Made by a program: the position numbers and the translations under genes. Below, piece by piece: positions 48,770 through 59,886 of a stretch of DNA of 64,000 nucleotides. Numbering within the stretch: the stretch's first letter is position 1; each line of letters begins with the position of its first letter. This DNA comes from Bradyrhizobium japonicum USDA 6 (lineage in GTDB: Bacteria > Pseudomonadota > Alphaproteobacteria > Rhizobiales > Xanthobacteraceae), in the NCBI RefSeq assembly GCF_000284375.1, contig NC_017249.1, positions 8,611,001 to 8,675,000 of the forward strand. Direction: 5' to 3'. The notes under the pieces were generated by a model, which saw only the letters and a program-made list of their open reading frames with translations, did no database searches and was not told the DNA's origin.

Positions 48770-48819
48770 GCGGAGGGTGGCGCAGGACACCGCAAACCGT
48801 CGCAGCAGCTGCTATACGG

Positions 48820-49464
48820 CTACGCGTGTCCCGCCTCGTTGGAAAGCATCCCGGGATCGATGCCGATCTTGCGCAGCGCGCGGCCGTACTTCTCGTCGAC
48901 ATCGTCGCCGAAGATCAAATCCGAATCCGCATCGCAATGCAGCCAGCCATTGCTCTGGATTTCGGTCTCGAGCTGGCCCGGCGCCCAGCCGGCATAACCA
49001 AGCGCGAGGATGGCGTGCTTCGGGCCGGAGCCGTTGGCGATCGCCCGCAGGATGTCGACGGTCGCAGTGAGGCAGACGCCGTCGTCGATCCGGAGCGTCG
49101 CGTTCTCGATGTAGAAATCGCTGGAATGCAGCACGAAGCCGCGGCCGGTATCGACCGGCCCGCCGCGCAGCACCTTCATGCTTTCGGCGTTCTCCGGCAG
49201 CTTGATGTGCTCGCCCTTCTTGATGATGCCGAGCTGCTGCAGGAGCTCGGGGAAGTCGATGCTGCCGGCGGGATGATTGACGATGATGCCCATCGCGCCC
49301 TCGGCGGAATGCGCACAAAGATAGATCACCGAGCGCTCGAAGCGCTCATCACCCATCACGGGCATCGCGATCAGGAGCCGGCCGTCGAGATAACCGGCCG
49401 AGCTGGGGAGCGCGGGGGCCGCGCTGCGGGTGCTTTCGCCCGTCCTTTTGCCTGTGGGAGCCAT
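48820..49464 (-). CDS. YqgE/AlgH family protein (UPF0301)
   Basis: A 214-residue member of the DUF179 family. It has [55 protein letters not shown] and [14 protein letters not shown]. The function is unresolved. Some homologues are annotated as transcriptional regulators (AlgH). The N-terminal 20 residues are disordered and variable. Confidence 0.93.
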   Translation of the reverse strand: MAPTGKRTGESTRSAAPALPSSAGYLDGRLLIAMPVMGDERFERSVIYLCAHSAEGAMGIIVNHPAGSIDFPELLQQLGIIKKGEHIKLPENAESMKVLRGGPVDTGRGFVLHSSDFYIENATLRIDDGVCLTATVDILRAIANGSGPKHAILALGYAGWAPGQLETEIQSNGWLHCDADSDLIFGDDVDEKYGRALRKIGIDPGMLSNEAGHA

Positions 49465-49606
49465 CGGTGAAGCACTCCGGTTTCAATTCCTATCCTGATG
49501 TCGGGCCGGGCCGCTGTCAAATCAAGGCTTGCATGGACTTGATTCAGGTGCATCCATCACAAGCAATTCAATGGTTTGCCCAGGGGCGACCCTGTAAAGA
49601 CGTGCC

Positions 49607-50449
49607 ATGCTGACAAGAGTTCCCCTGCATGCGGCGATTGGCGTCGCAACAACCCTGCTTGCGTCGTCGATGGCGCTTGCAGCCCGCGCCGACGACGCTT
49701 CGCCCTGGCAGCGCGACGGCCATTCCGCAGTGCGATTGCTGGCGGGATCGCGCAGCGGCGCCGTCCTGCTCGGCGGTATCGCCTTCCAGCTCCAGCAGGG
49801 ATGGAAGACCTACTGGCGCATCCCCGGCGATTCCGGCGTTCCGCCGCGGTTCGATTTCTCCAAATCGGACAATGTCGAAGCGGTGACGGTGATGTGGCCG
49901 GCGCCGCTGAAATTCGATGACGGCGCGGGCGGGCATTCGATCGGCTATCACGGCCAGATCGTGCTGCCTCTGCGCATCGTGCCCAAGGCGCCCGACAAGC
50001 CGGTGACGCTGCGCGCCGAGATCAACTATGCCGTGTGCGAGAAGCTCTGCGTTCCCGTCGAGGCCAATGTCGAGCTCGGCTTCAACAACGTCGCCTCGAC
50101 CGAGGACGCCAATCTGCGTGCCGCGCTCGACACCGTGCCGAAGCCTGCCACGATCGGTGATCCCAATCCGCTGACCATCCGCGACGTCAAGCGTGACGGG
50201 CCCAAGAATGTCGTGGTCGATGTGGTCGTGCCCGATAGCCGCGGCGTCAATTTGTTCGTGGAAGGGCCGACGCCCGATTGGGCGTTGCCGATTCCGGCGC
50301 CGGTCGAGCGCGGCGGCCCACCCGGCGTGCAACGATTTTCCTTCGAGCTCGACGGACTGCCGCCGGGCGCCAAGCCCGACGGAGCGGCGCTGAAGTTTAC
50401 GCTCGTCGCGCCCGAGAAATCGTACGAGTTCAATACGAATTTGGAGTGA
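49607..50449 (+). CDS. DsbD N-terminal-domain exported protein
   Basis: A 280-residue exported protein with a signal peptide (about 1-28, ALAARA). A DsbD-alpha-like immunoglobulin fold follows with WKTYWRIPGDSGVPP, SIGYHGQIVLPLRI and the cysteine pair in NYAVCEKLCVPVEA. DsbD proteins move electrons to periplasmic thiol proteins. This one has only the N-terminal domain, without the membrane and thioredoxin domains, so it would need a partner. It is divergent from yqgE. Confidence 0.87.
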   Translation: MLTRVPLHAAIGVATTLLASSMALAARADDASPWQRDGHSAVRLLAGSRSGAVLLGGIAFQLQQGWKTYWRIPGDSGVPPRFDFSKSDNVEAVTVMWPAPLKFDDGAGGHSIGYHGQIVLPLRIVPKAPDKPVTLRAEINYAVCEKLCVPVEANVELGFNNVASTEDANLRAALDTVPKPATIGDPNPLTIRDVKRDGPKNVVVDVVVPDSRGVNLFVEGPTPDWALPIPAPVERGGPPGVQRFSFELDGLPPGAKPDGAALKFTLVAPEKSYEFNTNLE

Positions 50450-50490
50450 GCCGGAGCTGAGTTGCGCTGTCAGCGCCACATATAGCTGTC

Positions 50491-50600
50491 GTCCCGGGGC
50501 GCGCAGCGCGAGCCCGGGACCCATAGCCACAGTGGTTTGGCGAAGACTCGGAGTTACCAGCCAGCCCATTAATTTCTCCCTGATGGGTCCCCGCCCCCCG
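50491..50600. repeat. Dispersed palindromic repeat (GTCCCGG type)
   Basis: GTCCCGGG (50491) and CCCGGGAC (50513) enclose GCGCGCAGCGCGAG. GATGGGTCCCCG lies at the right end. It is in the 321-base gap 50450-50770, in which I see no gene. The rest of the gap is unremarkable. Confidence 0.6.
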
Positions 50601-50770
50601 TGCGCAATTGCGCACCAGGCGGCGACGACGCCGGTGGCTGGAGCGACAGCATGCCTCACCCAACCCAATCTTAACGAATGGTTGCTAATCCCCAAGGGCT
50701 ACCGCATCAGGCCCGCCGCAGCATGCGGGACGCCTGATACGGACGCCCTGGGGATCTCGAATTGGCCGTG

Positions 50771-52129
50771 ATGGATGCAGAACCCGCAACGACCGGACCT
50801 GCCGGCCTCATCGCGCGGCTGCGCGCGAAGCTGACGGGCGGGTCGAACGAAGCGTCGCTGACGCGGCGGTTGGCCGGCACCATCTTCATCATCCGGGTGA
50901 TCAGCGCGGGCCTTGCCTATTTCTCGCAGGTTCTGCTCGCCCGCTGGATGGGGACGTCCGACTACGGCATCTATGTCTATGTCTGGACCTGGGTGCTGCT
51001 GCTCGGCAGCATGATGGATTTCGGCATCTCCGCTTCCGCGCAAAAGATCATTCCCGAGTATCGCACCAGCGGCGAGCATGCGCTGCTGCGCGGCTTTCTC
51101 TCCGGCAGCCGCTGGCTGACCTTTGCCGCGTCCACGCTGGTGTCGCTGGGGCTCGCCGGAATCGTCAAGCTGCTGTCGCCCTGGATCGATCCGGCCGAGG
51201 TGCTGCCGCTCTATATCGGCTGCATGACGCTGCCCGCCTTCGTCGTCGCCAACACCCAGGACGGCATCGCGCGCTCGCATGACTGGATGCGGCTCGGCCT
51301 GATGCCGCAATTCATCATCCGCCAGGCAGTGATCATCGGTATCACCGCCGCTGCCTTCCTGCTCGGCTATCATCTCGGCGCGGTCGCCGCGATGGTCGCG
51401 AGCGCCGGCGCGGTGTGGATCGCGATGACCGGGCAGATGGTGGTGCTGAACCGCAAGCTCGCCGATCACATCGAGCCGGGCCCCAAGACCTACGACATCG
51501 GCGGCTGGCTCGCCGTCTCGCTGCCGATCCTGCTGGTCGAGAGCTTCTACCTGCTGCTGTCCTATACCGACGTGCTGGTGCTTCAGCAGTTCCGCCCGTC
51601 GGACGAGGTCGGTGTCTATTTCGCTGTGGTGAAGACGCTCGCTTTGGTCTCGTTCATCCACTACGCGATGTCGGCGACCACGGCGCATCGCTTCGCCGAG
51701 TACAACGCGCTCGGCGACAAGGCGCGCCTGTCGGCCTATGTCGCGCATGCCATCAACTGGACGTTCTGGCCGTCGCTGGCAGCGACCATCGTGCTGCTTG
51801 CGCTCGGCAAACCGCTGCTCTGGCTGTTCGGCCCGCAATTCACGGTCGGCTACGACATCATGTTCGTCGCCGCGATCGGCCTCGTCGTGCGCGCCGCGAT
51901 CGGACCGGTCGAGCGCCTGCTCAACATGCTCGGCCAGCAGAAGATCTGTGCGCTGGCCTACGCACTGGCCTTCGTGATGAACCTCGTGCTCTGCATCGCG
52001 CTGGTGCCACGCTTCGGCGGTCACGGCGCCGCGGCCGCGACCTCGATCTCGCTGACATTCGAGACGGTGCTGCTGTTCTGGATCGTGCGCCGACGGCTCG
52101 GCCTGCACGTGCTGGCGTTTGGCAAATAG
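50771..52129 (+). CDS. Oligosaccharide flippase (Wzx-like, MVF family)
   Basis: A 452-residue polytopic membrane protein with about 12-14 helices. It starts with a cytosolic N terminus containing RLAGTIFIIRVISAGLAYFS. RWMGTSDYGIYVYVWTWVLL is the typical first-pair segment of polysaccharide-biosynthesis flippases. The substrate is probably a lipid-linked sugar. No glycosyltransferase genes are adjacent. ATG at 50771 is preferred over GTG 50768 and TTG 50762. Confidence 0.87.
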   Translation: MDAEPATTGPAGLIARLRAKLTGGSNEASLTRRLAGTIFIIRVISAGLAYFSQVLLARWMGTSDYGIYVYVWTWVLLLGSMMDFGISASAQKIIPEYRTSGEHALLRGFLSGSRWLTFAASTLVSLGLAGIVKLLSPWIDPAEVLPLYIGCMTLPAFVVANTQDGIARSHDWMRLGLMPQFIIRQAVIIGITAAAFLLGYHLGAVAAMVASAGAVWIAMTGQMVVLNRKLADHIEPGPKTYDIGGWLAVSLPILLVESFYLLLSYTDVLVLQQFRPSDEVGVYFAVVKTLALVSFIHYAMSATTAHRFAEYNALGDKARLSAYVAHAINWTFWPSLAATIVLLALGKPLLWLFGPQFTVGYDIMFVAAIGLVVRAAIGPVERLLNMLGQQKICALAYALAFVMNLVLCIALVPRFGGHGAAAATSISLTFETVLLFWIVRRRLGLHVLAFGK

Positions 52130-52319
52130 GCGCTGCCACCCGGGTCGCCGGCCTGGAGAATGGCTGTTTCGCGCCTGGCGCCGCGGCGACTGAAACCAAC
52201 TCCCCGCCCACCGTCCGTAGCAAGATTTTTCTTATTCAACCCAGGCGGTTGCACTTCAGGGAAATTTTATTCTACGTCATATTGCTCAACCGACGAGATA
52301 AACCTAAGATTCCCCAGAC

Positions 52320-53144
52320 ATGATTGATCCGCTCTATGTCGCCTCCGGATTTGGCGTGGGCCTGCTTGTCGGGATGACCGGCGTGGGTGGCGGCTCGCTG
52401 ATGACGCCGCTGCTGATCCTGCTGTTCGGCATCCACCCCTCCACCGCCGTCGGCACCGACCTGCTCTATGCAGCCGCCACCAAGACCGGCGGCAGCTTGG
52501 TGCATGGCTGGTCGCGGAGCGTGCACTGGCCCGCCGTGCTGCGGCTCGCCTGCGGCAGCATCCCGGCGAGCGCGCTGACGCTGCTCGTGCTGTGGAAGCT
52601 CGACCTCAGGAGCGATTCCGAGCGCAGCCTGGTCAATCTGGTGCTGTGCTTTGCACTGCTGCTGACCGCGACCTCGCTGATCTTCCGCAAGGCCCTCATG
52701 GAGCGCTACCGCGGCCGGCTGGAACGTGTCGACGATCGTGCCACGGCGATCGCGACCGTCGTCACCGGCATCGTGCTCGGCGTGCTGGTGTCGATCTCGT
52801 CCGTCGGTGCCGGCGCGGTCGGCGTCACCGTGCTGCTGCTGCTCTATCCGCGCCTGCCGATGGCGACCATCGTCGGCTCGGACATCGCGCATGCGGTGCC
52901 GCTAACGCTGGTGGCCGGGGCCGGACATTGGGCGCTCGGCGACGTCGATTGGGCCCTGATGGGCGTGCTGCTGCTGGGCTCGTTGCCCGGCATCATCGTC
53001 GGCAGCCTCAGTGCGACGCGCGTCCCCGAGACGGTGCTGCGCCTGACGCTTGCCTGCGTGCTGTTCGTGGTCGCCGGCAAGATCATGTTTGCGGAGCTGA
53101 ACCTCTCGTCCGCGATCGTGACGGCGCTGGCCTGGACGCATTAG
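52320..53144 (+). CDS. TauE/SafE-family sulfite/anion exporter
   Basis: A 274-residue polytopic protein of the TSUP/TauE family with eight or so helices and the repeated GVGLLVGMTGVGGGSLMTPL-type motif, and GVLVSISSVGAGAVGVT in the second half. It is annotated as a sulfite or organosulfonate exporter in the family. The upstream 190-base region is AT-rich and may hold a promoter (TTGCAC-N17-CTACGT is weak). Confidence 0.9.
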   Translation: MIDPLYVASGFGVGLLVGMTGVGGGSLMTPLLILLFGIHPSTAVGTDLLYAAATKTGGSLVHGWSRSVHWPAVLRLACGSIPASALTLLVLWKLDLRSDSERSLVNLVLCFALLLTATSLIFRKALMERYRGRLERVDDRATAIATVVTGIVLGVLVSISSVGAGAVGVTVLLLLYPRLPMATIVGSDIAHAVPLTLVAGAGHWALGDVDWALMGVLLLGSLPGIIVGSLSATRVPETVLRLTLACVLFVVAGKIMFAELNLSSAIVTALAWTH

Positions 53145-53170
53145 GCCAAGGGTCCACCCCACTCTCACTG

Positions 53171-53282
53171 TCATCGCCCGGCTTGACCGGGCGATCCAGT
53201 ATTCCAGAGCCTAACGTTGGCGAACGCGCTCTTGCAACTTCCGCCGCGGCGTACTGGATGCCCCGCTTTCGCGGGGCATGAC
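53171..53282. repeat. Dispersed palindromic repeat (GTACTGGATGCCCCGG type)
   Basis: CGCCCGG-CTTGA-CCGGGCG hairpin then ATCCAGTATTCC. The right part reads GCGTACTGGATGCCCCGC with TTTCGCGGGGCATGAC. Between convergent genes. Confidence 0.65.
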
Positions 53283-53301
53283 CGAGCGTGGTTGAAGCGA
53301 A

Positions 53302-54090
53302 CTACTCCGCCGTCCAGCCGCCGTCGATCGACAGGTTGGTGCCGGTGATCTGCGCGGCATCGTCGCCGCACAGGAACAGGGCGAGGGCTGCGACCTGCTC
53401 GGAGGTGACGAACTCCTTGGTCGGCTGCGCATCGAGCAGCACGTCGTTGATGACCTGCTCGCGCGTGAGGTTGCGCGCCTTCATCGTGTCGGGGATCTGC
53501 TTCTCCACCAGCGGCGTCCAGACATAGCCGGGGCTGATGCAGTTGCAGGTGATCTTGTGGGTCGCGACCTCGAGCGCCACGGTCTTGGTCAGGCCGGCGA
53601 TGCCGTGCTTGGCCGACACATAGGCGGACTTGAAGGGCGAGGCGACCAGCGAATGCGCCGACGCCGTGTTGATGATGCGGCCCCAGCCCTTCTTCTTCAT
53701 GCCGGGCACCGCCGCGCGGATGGCATGGAAAGCCGAGGACAGGTTGATCGCGATGATCTGGTCCCACTTCTCGACCGGGAATTCCTCGATCGGCGAGACG
53801 AACTGGATGCCGGCATTGTTGACGAGGATGTCGACGGAGCCGAACGACTTCTCGCCGAGCGCGATCATCCCGGCGATCTCGGCGGGCTCGGTCATGTCGG
53901 CCGGCGAATACACCGCCTTCACGCCGAAGTCGGACTCGATCTTGGCGCGCTCCTTCTCGATGTCCTCCGGCGAGCCGAAGCCGTTGATGACGACATTGGC
54001 GCCGGCGGCGGCGAAGGCGCGCGCATAGGCGAGCCCGATGCCGCTGGTCGAACCGGTCACGACGGCGTTCTTGCCTGACAGACTACCCAT
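53302..54090 (-). CDS. bdhA: 3-hydroxybutyrate dehydrogenase
   Basis: A 262-residue SDR enzyme oxidising D-3-hydroxybutyrate to acetoacetate, in breakdown of polyhydroxybutyrate. It has TGSTSGIGLAYARAFA, NNAGIQFVSPIEEFP, the active-site segment NTASAHSLVASPFKSAYVSA with the following KHG, and the terminal SIDGGWTAE, all typical of bacterial BDH. It follows a patatin-like gene by one base, so the two are likely an operon. Confidence 0.93.
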   Translation of the reverse strand: MGSLSGKNAVVTGSTSGIGLAYARAFAAAGANVVINGFGSPEDIEKERAKIESDFGVKAVYSPADMTEPAEIAGMIALGEKSFGSVDILVNNAGIQFVSPIEEFPVEKWDQIIAINLSSAFHAIRAAVPGMKKKGWGRIINTASAHSLVASPFKSAYVSAKHGIAGLTKTVALEVATHKITCNCISPGYVWTPLVEKQIPDTMKARNLTREQVINDVLLDAQPTKEFVTSEQVAALALFLCGDDAAQITGTNLSIDGGWTAE

Positions 54091-54091
54091 G

Positions 54092-55267
54092 TTATTCGCT
54101 CCTTTTTGGCGGGGGCGCGGTGACGTCCCCCGTGAGATCGTAGGTCACCATGGTCTCGCCGGACTGCGGCCGCTCGAGCCAGTCCTTGTGGCGCATCGAC
54201 AGATGCACGTCGCGCACGCCGGCTTCCCAATGCTCGACCATGGCGACATGCGAGAAGTCGTAATCCTTCGACGAGGATTCGTAGTTCTTGCTGCGATAGA
54301 TCAGGTGCACCACGGTGACGGTGCTTTCGCGCGACACCTTCGCGAGGAATTCGACGGACGGGTCGTTCTTCAGATAGTCCGGCAATTTGCCGATCAGGTC
54401 GCGCACGGCCCGGCGCGCATTATGAATCTGCTTGTTCTTGTCGGTGTTCATCCGCGTGCGGCTGGAAAAGCGGATGTCCTTCTCGCGCTCGGTCGCCTCG
54501 AGCAGCGAATTCGGCAGATCGCCGCGGGCGCTGAACAGATCGACCTGGAAGATCAGCATGTCGCGAGCGACCTCGGCATCGAGCACGTAGTCCAGCGGCG
54601 TGTTGGAGGCGATGCCGCCGTCCCAGTAGTGCTCGCCGTCGATCACGACGGACGGAAAGCCCGGCGGCAGCGCGCCGGAGGCCATGATGTGCTCGGGGCC
54701 GATGGTCTTGCCGAGCTTCTTGAACTCGTAATTGTCGAAATATTTGAAGTTGCCCGAGGTGACGCCGACGGCGCCGACCGACAGGCGCGTCTTCAGATCG
54801 TTGATGCGGTCGAAATCGACCAGGCGCTCCAGCGTCTTCTTCAGCGGCGCGGTGTCGTAATAGCTCTCGGCCTGCTTGCTGCCGGGCGGCCAGAGCGGCG
54901 CGGGCGGAATGCGCGGCGTGAAGAAACCGGGCACGCCGAAGGTCGCGATCAATGCGGCGCTGGTCGAATTGAACAGCTCGCGGCTGTGATCGCTCTTGCC
55001 GATCGGCTTCCACGGCACCGGCGCCGACACCATCTCCCAGAATTCCTTGAGCCGGGTGATGCGGGTGTGTCCCTCATTGCCGGCGATGATGGCGGCGTTG
55101 ACCGCGCCGATCGAGATGCCGGCGACCCATTCCGGCTCGAAGTCGAAATGGCACAGCGCCTGATAGGCGCCGGCCTGATAGGAGCCGAGCGCCCCACCGC
55201 CCTGGAGGACCAGGACGCGCTGCGCCTTCGCGGGGACTGTTGCGACTTCCGGGCTATGATCGGTCAT
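54092..55267 (-). CDS. Patatin-like phospholipase (with DUF3734)
   Basis: A 391-residue lipase. Oxyanion loop QGGGALGSYQAGA, nucleophile serine in GISIGAVNAAII and Asp in YWDGGIASNTPLD. The C-terminal DUF3734 domain (about 275-385) is typical. The family acts on phospholipids or on intracellular polyesters. Pairing with bdhA suggests a PHB/lipid link, which is inference. Confidence 0.92.
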   Translation of the reverse strand: MTDHSPEVATVPAKAQRVLVLQGGGALGSYQAGAYQALCHFDFEPEWVAGISIGAVNAAIIAGNEGHTRITRLKEFWEMVSAPVPWKPIGKSDHSRELFNSTSAALIATFGVPGFFTPRIPPAPLWPPGSKQAESYYDTAPLKKTLERLVDFDRINDLKTRLSVGAVGVTSGNFKYFDNYEFKKLGKTIGPEHIMASGALPPGFPSVVIDGEHYWDGGIASNTPLDYVLDAEVARDMLIFQVDLFSARGDLPNSLLEATEREKDIRFSSRTRMNTDKNKQIHNARRAVRDLIGKLPDYLKNDPSVEFLAKVSRESTVTVVHLIYRSKNYESSSKDYDFSHVAMVEHWEAGVRDVHLSMRHKDWLERPQSGETMVTYDLTGDVTAPPPKRSE

Positions 55268-55345
55268 GTGGGAACAATAGCAAAAGGCGAGCCACCGTGG
55301 CGACAGTCCGCCGCGGCGTCAATGCATCCCGGGATCAAGTCTGGC

Positions 55346-55849
55346 TTATCGAGGGTCGGTCGAGGCCAGGATCATGGTCCAGAACACCTTGTACTTGGTG
55401 CCGGGAGCATAGCCCGCCGCGATGCCCAGTTTTGTGACACCGCTCTTGAGCATGTTGGCGCGGTGCGGAGGCGAGTCGCGCCAGCCGGAAAACGCTTCCG
55501 CCAGCGTATGATAGCCCGCCGAGACGTTCTCGACCGCCACCGTCGCCGGATAGCCGCCCGCGCTGAGGCGCTTGGCCAGCGGCGCGCGGACGTCATGGTC
55601 CATCTTGTTGGCCGCCGCCATGGCCTGGGACTGGGATTCGGCGAGCCGCATCAGATCGGGGTCGATCACGACGGTGCCGAGGGCGTTGTTCTGGCGGTAT
55701 TGAGAGATCATGATCGCTGCCGCCTGCGCGTCGAGCTTGGCGCCCGGGACCGACATGTCGGCATACATGGTCGGCTGCTGGACCGGTGCTTCGTTGCCGG
55801 CGCAGCCGGCGAGAAGCAAAGTGATTGATATCGCGGCCGCGGCGCGCAT
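55346..55849 (-). CDS. CAP-domain lipoprotein
   Basis: A 167-residue protein with a lipobox (LLAGC, Cys16) and a SCP/PR1 CAP domain. LDAQAAAIMISQYRQNNALG, LAESQSQAMAAANKMDHDV, GYPATVAVENVSAGYHTLAEA (cited as VAVENVSAGYHT) and SGWRDSPPHRANML are typical. Probably anchored in the envelope. Substrate or ligand unknown. It follows cysA on the same strand by 92 bases. Confidence 0.88.
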   Translation of the reverse strand: MRAAAAISITLLLAGCAGNEAPVQQPTMYADMSVPGAKLDAQAAAIMISQYRQNNALGTVVIDPDLMRLAESQSQAMAAANKMDHDVRAPLAKRLSAGGYPATVAVENVSAGYHTLAEAFSGWRDSPPHRANMLKSGVTKLGIAAGYAPGTKYKVFWTMILASTDPR

Positions 55850-55941
55850 TTTCAGGAGCCCCCAATGAGGGGCCGTTGTTGCATACCAACCGTGGCTGAA
55901 AGGTGAATATTGAGGAAGATTTGAGCTTTTGGCCGCGGCGC

Positions 55942-56965
<1,024 letters not shown>

Positions 56966-56976
<11 letters not shown>

Positions 56977-57877
56977 TTGCGTCGTGTCCTTCGTCGAGGT
57001 GACGTTCGAGAACGGTCTTGGCGATCAGCGTGATCAGGGCCAGCATCGCCAGCAGCGAGGCGATCGCAAAGGCAGCGACGAACTGGTACTCGTTGTAGAG
57101 AATCTCGACCAGCAGCGGCATGGTGTTGGTCTCGCCGCGGATGTGCCCTGATACCACCGACACGGCGCCGAATTCGCCCATCGCGCGCGCGTTGCAGAGC
57201 AGGACGCCGTAAAGCACACCCCATTTGATGTTGGGCAGGGTGACGCGGAAGAAGGTCTGCAGGCCCGAGGCGCCGAGCGAGATCGCGGCCTCCTCTTCCT
57301 GCGTGCCCTGCTCCTGCATCAGGGGGATCAGCGCGCGCGCCACGAACGGGAAAGTCACGAAGGTGGTGGCGAGCACGATGCCGGGCACCGCGAACAGGAT
57401 CTGGATATCGTGATCCCTAAGCCAGCTGCCAAAATAGCCCTGCGCGCCGAACAGCAGCACGAAGACGAGGCCCGAGATCACCGGGCTCACCGAGAACGGC
57501 AGGTCGATCAGCGTGATCAGGAAGGTCTTGCCGCTAAACTCGAACTTGGCGATGGCCCATGCCGCGACGAGGCCGAATACGAGATTGAGGCCGACCGAGA
57601 TCGCCGCCACGATCAACGTCAGCTTGATTGCGGCCAGCGCTTCCGGCTCGGCAAGCGCGGAGAAATAGGCGAGAACGCCTCTCGAAAAGGCCTGCGCGAG
57701 CACCAGAACCAGGGGCAGCACGACGAAGACGCTGAGGAAGGTCACCGCCAGCGCGATGATGGCGACACGTATTGCGGGCGGCTCGGTGCGGAGGCTGTCG
57801 CGCGCCGCAGCGGCGTGCGCACGTGCGCGCGCATCGGTCGAAGGCAGCGAGACGGAATCGGCGATCTGCATCGTCAT
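56966..57877 (-). CDS. cysW: Sulfate ABC transporter permease CysW
   Basis: A 303-residue membrane permease with a long N-terminal segment before TM1 ([20 protein letters not shown]) and six helices. The coupling loop [22 protein letters not shown] is typical. The length and order place it as CysW, with CysA overlapping at its end. Confidence 0.95.
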
Positions 57878-57886
57878 GATCTGCCC

Positions 57887-58723
57887 TCAGCGCGCCGGGA
57901 TCCGGCTCTGCGCCCAGCGCTGAAGCCGGTTGACGGCGAAGATGATGACGAAGGAGACGACGAGCATGACCACGGCGATCGCGGTCGCGTCGGCATAGCG
58001 GAATTCGGACAGCCGGATCACGATCAGGAGCGGCGCGATCTCGGACACGTTCGGCAGATTGCCGGCGATGAAGATCACCGAGCCGTATTCGCCGACCGCG
58101 CGGGCGAAGGCGAGCGCGAGGCCGGTGAGCAGCGCCGGTCCGAGCGAGGGCAGGATCACGCGGATGATGGTCTGCCAGCGGCTGGCGCCCAGGCTGCCCG
58201 CGGCCTCTTCGATCTCGGGGTCGAGGTCCTGGAGCACCGGCTGCACGGTGCGCACCACGAAGGGGATGCCGATGAAGATCATGGCGACGAAGATGCCGAT
58301 CGGCGTGAACGCCACCTTGATGCCGAGCGCGGCGAGCGGCGCACCCAGCCAGCCCTTCTCGGCAAACAGCGCGGTCAGTGCGACGCCGGCGACCGCCGTC
58401 GGCAGCGCGAACGGCACGTCGACGATGGCGTCGAACAGCCGGCGTCCGGGGAAGCGGTAACGCACCAGCGCCCAGACGATGATGCTGCCCATGACGAGAT
58501 TGACGCAGGCCGCCGCAAAGGCGAGGCCGAAGGAGACGCGCAAGGCGTTGAGGGTGCGGCGGCTGGACAGGATGTTCCAGAATTGCTCGGGGCTAAGCTC
58601 CAGCGATTTCAGGAACAGCCCGGCAAGCGGAATCAGGATGATGATGGAGAGCCAGGAAAGCGTCAGTCCCATCGTGAGACCGAAGCCCGGCAAAGTCCGT
58701 CGTCGTGCTGCAACTGCGCTCAC
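57887..58723 (-). CDS. cysT: Sulfate ABC transporter permease CysT
   Basis: A 278-residue permease with six membrane helices. LTLSWLSIIILIPLAGLFL is the first helix, and the coupling loop is IEEAAGSLGASRWQTIIRVILP. It is also called CysU. It lies 9 bases before cysW and 37 bases after the binding-protein gene, in one operon. Confidence 0.95.
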   Translation of the reverse strand: MSAVAARRRTLPGFGLTMGLTLSWLSIIILIPLAGLFLKSLELSPEQFWNILSSRRTLNALRVSFGLAFAAACVNLVMGSIIVWALVRYRFPGRRLFDAIVDVPFALPTAVAGVALTALFAEKGWLGAPLAALGIKVAFTPIGIFVAMIFIGIPFVVRTVQPVLQDLDPEIEEAAGSLGASRWQTIIRVILPSLGPALLTGLALAFARAVGEYGSVIFIAGNLPNVSEIAPLLIVIRLSEFRYADATAIAVVMLVVSFVIIFAVNRLQRWAQSRIPAR

Positions 58724-58760
58724 CAGGCCCCCTGCTATAGCCTCCTAAGACGGCGCCCGA

Positions 58761-59762
58761 TCAGTTCTTGTAGATCTGATCAAAGACGCCGCCGTCGGCA
58801 AAATGTTCCTTCTGCGCCTTGGTCCAGCCGCCGAAAACGTCGTCGATCGTGAACAGTGCGACCTTGGCGAAGGAGTTTTCGTACTTCTTGGCGATCTCTG
58901 CGTCGCGCGGACGGTAGAAATTGCGCGCGGCGATTTCTTGGCCTTCCTTGGTATACCAATACTGGAGGTAGGCATCGGCCGCGTTGCGGGTGCCTTTTTT
59001 ATCGGCAACCTTGTCGACGATCGCGACCGGCGGCTCGGCGAGGATCGATTGCGGCGGCGCCACGATCTCGAACTTCTCCGGACCGAATTCCTTCAGCGCG
59101 AGGTAGGCCTCGTTCTCCCAGGCCAGCAGCACGTCGCCGACGCCGCGCTCGACGAAGGTCACGGTGGCGCCGCGCGCACCAGTGTCGAGCACCGGCACCT
59201 GCTGGTAGAGCTTTCCGATGAAGTCCTTGGCCTTGTCGGCCGAGCCGTATTTCTTTTGGGCAAAGCCCCAGGCCGCGAGATAATTCCAGCGCGCCCCGCC
59301 GGAGGTCTTCGGGTTCGGCGTGATCACCGCGACACCGGTCTTAAGCAGATCGTCCCAATCCTTGATGCCCTTCGGATTGCCCTTGCGCACCAGAAACACG
59401 ATGGTCGAGGTATAGGGCGATGAATTCTGCGGCAGACGCTTCTGCCAGTCGGTCGCGGTGAGGCCCTTGTTCGCGACGGCGTCGATGTCATAGGCAAGCG
59501 CGAGCGTCACCACATCGGCCTGCAATCCGTCGATCACGGCACGCGCCTGCGAGCCGCTGCCGCCATGCGACTGCTTGATCTCGACGCTCTTGCCGGTTTC
59601 CTTCTGATAGGCATTCGCGAACGCCTTGTTGAACTCGGCATAGAGCTCACGCGTCGGATCGTACGACACGTTCAAGAGATTGATGTCAGCAGCGAGAGCC
59701 GAGCTTGCCAACAATCCAGTCAAGAGCAGCCCTGCCGCGAGCGGAACGATACGGCGCATCAT
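58761..59762 (-). CDS. Periplasmic sulfate-binding protein
   Basis: A protein of about 333 residues with a signal peptide ([20 protein letters not shown], cleaved near ALA-ADI). The mature fold has the family motifs [31 protein letters not shown] and [17 protein letters not shown]. It is Sbp/CysP-like and delivers sulfate or thiosulfate to CysTWA. Of several in-frame ATGs, the one at 59762 has GGAG 6 bases upstream. An earlier start at 59774 is possible. Confidence 0.93.
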   Translation of the reverse strand: MMRRIVPLAAGLLLTGLLASSALAADINLLNVSYDPTRELYAEFNKAFANAYQKETGKSVEIKQSHGGSGSQARAVIDGLQADVVTLALAYDIDAVANKGLTATDWQKRLPQNSSPYTSTIVFLVRKGNPKGIKDWDDLLKTGVAVITPNPKTSGGARWNYLAAWGFAQKKYGSADKAKDFIGKLYQQVPVLDTGARGATVTFVERGVGDVLLAWENEAYLALKEFGPEKFEIVAPPQSILAEPPVAIVDKVADKKGTRNAADAYLQYWYTKEGQEIAARNFYRPRDAEIAKKYENSFAKVALFTIDDVFGGWTKAQKEHFADGGVFDQIYKN

Positions 59763-59886
59763 GTCCATCTCCATTCACCTCGACGACCTCATCGTCATCG
59801 AAGGCACGCGGGCATAACTCGGGGCGAAACGCTCTCAAGTCAACGGAACCGGATTTTCTTGTTCGTAGCCGGACAGCTCGACTGTG

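Noticed and set aside
53145..53301. CRISPR-like or tandem repeats in intergenic regions
   Set aside because: The repeats are single palindromic units without regular spacers, so they are not CRISPR arrays.
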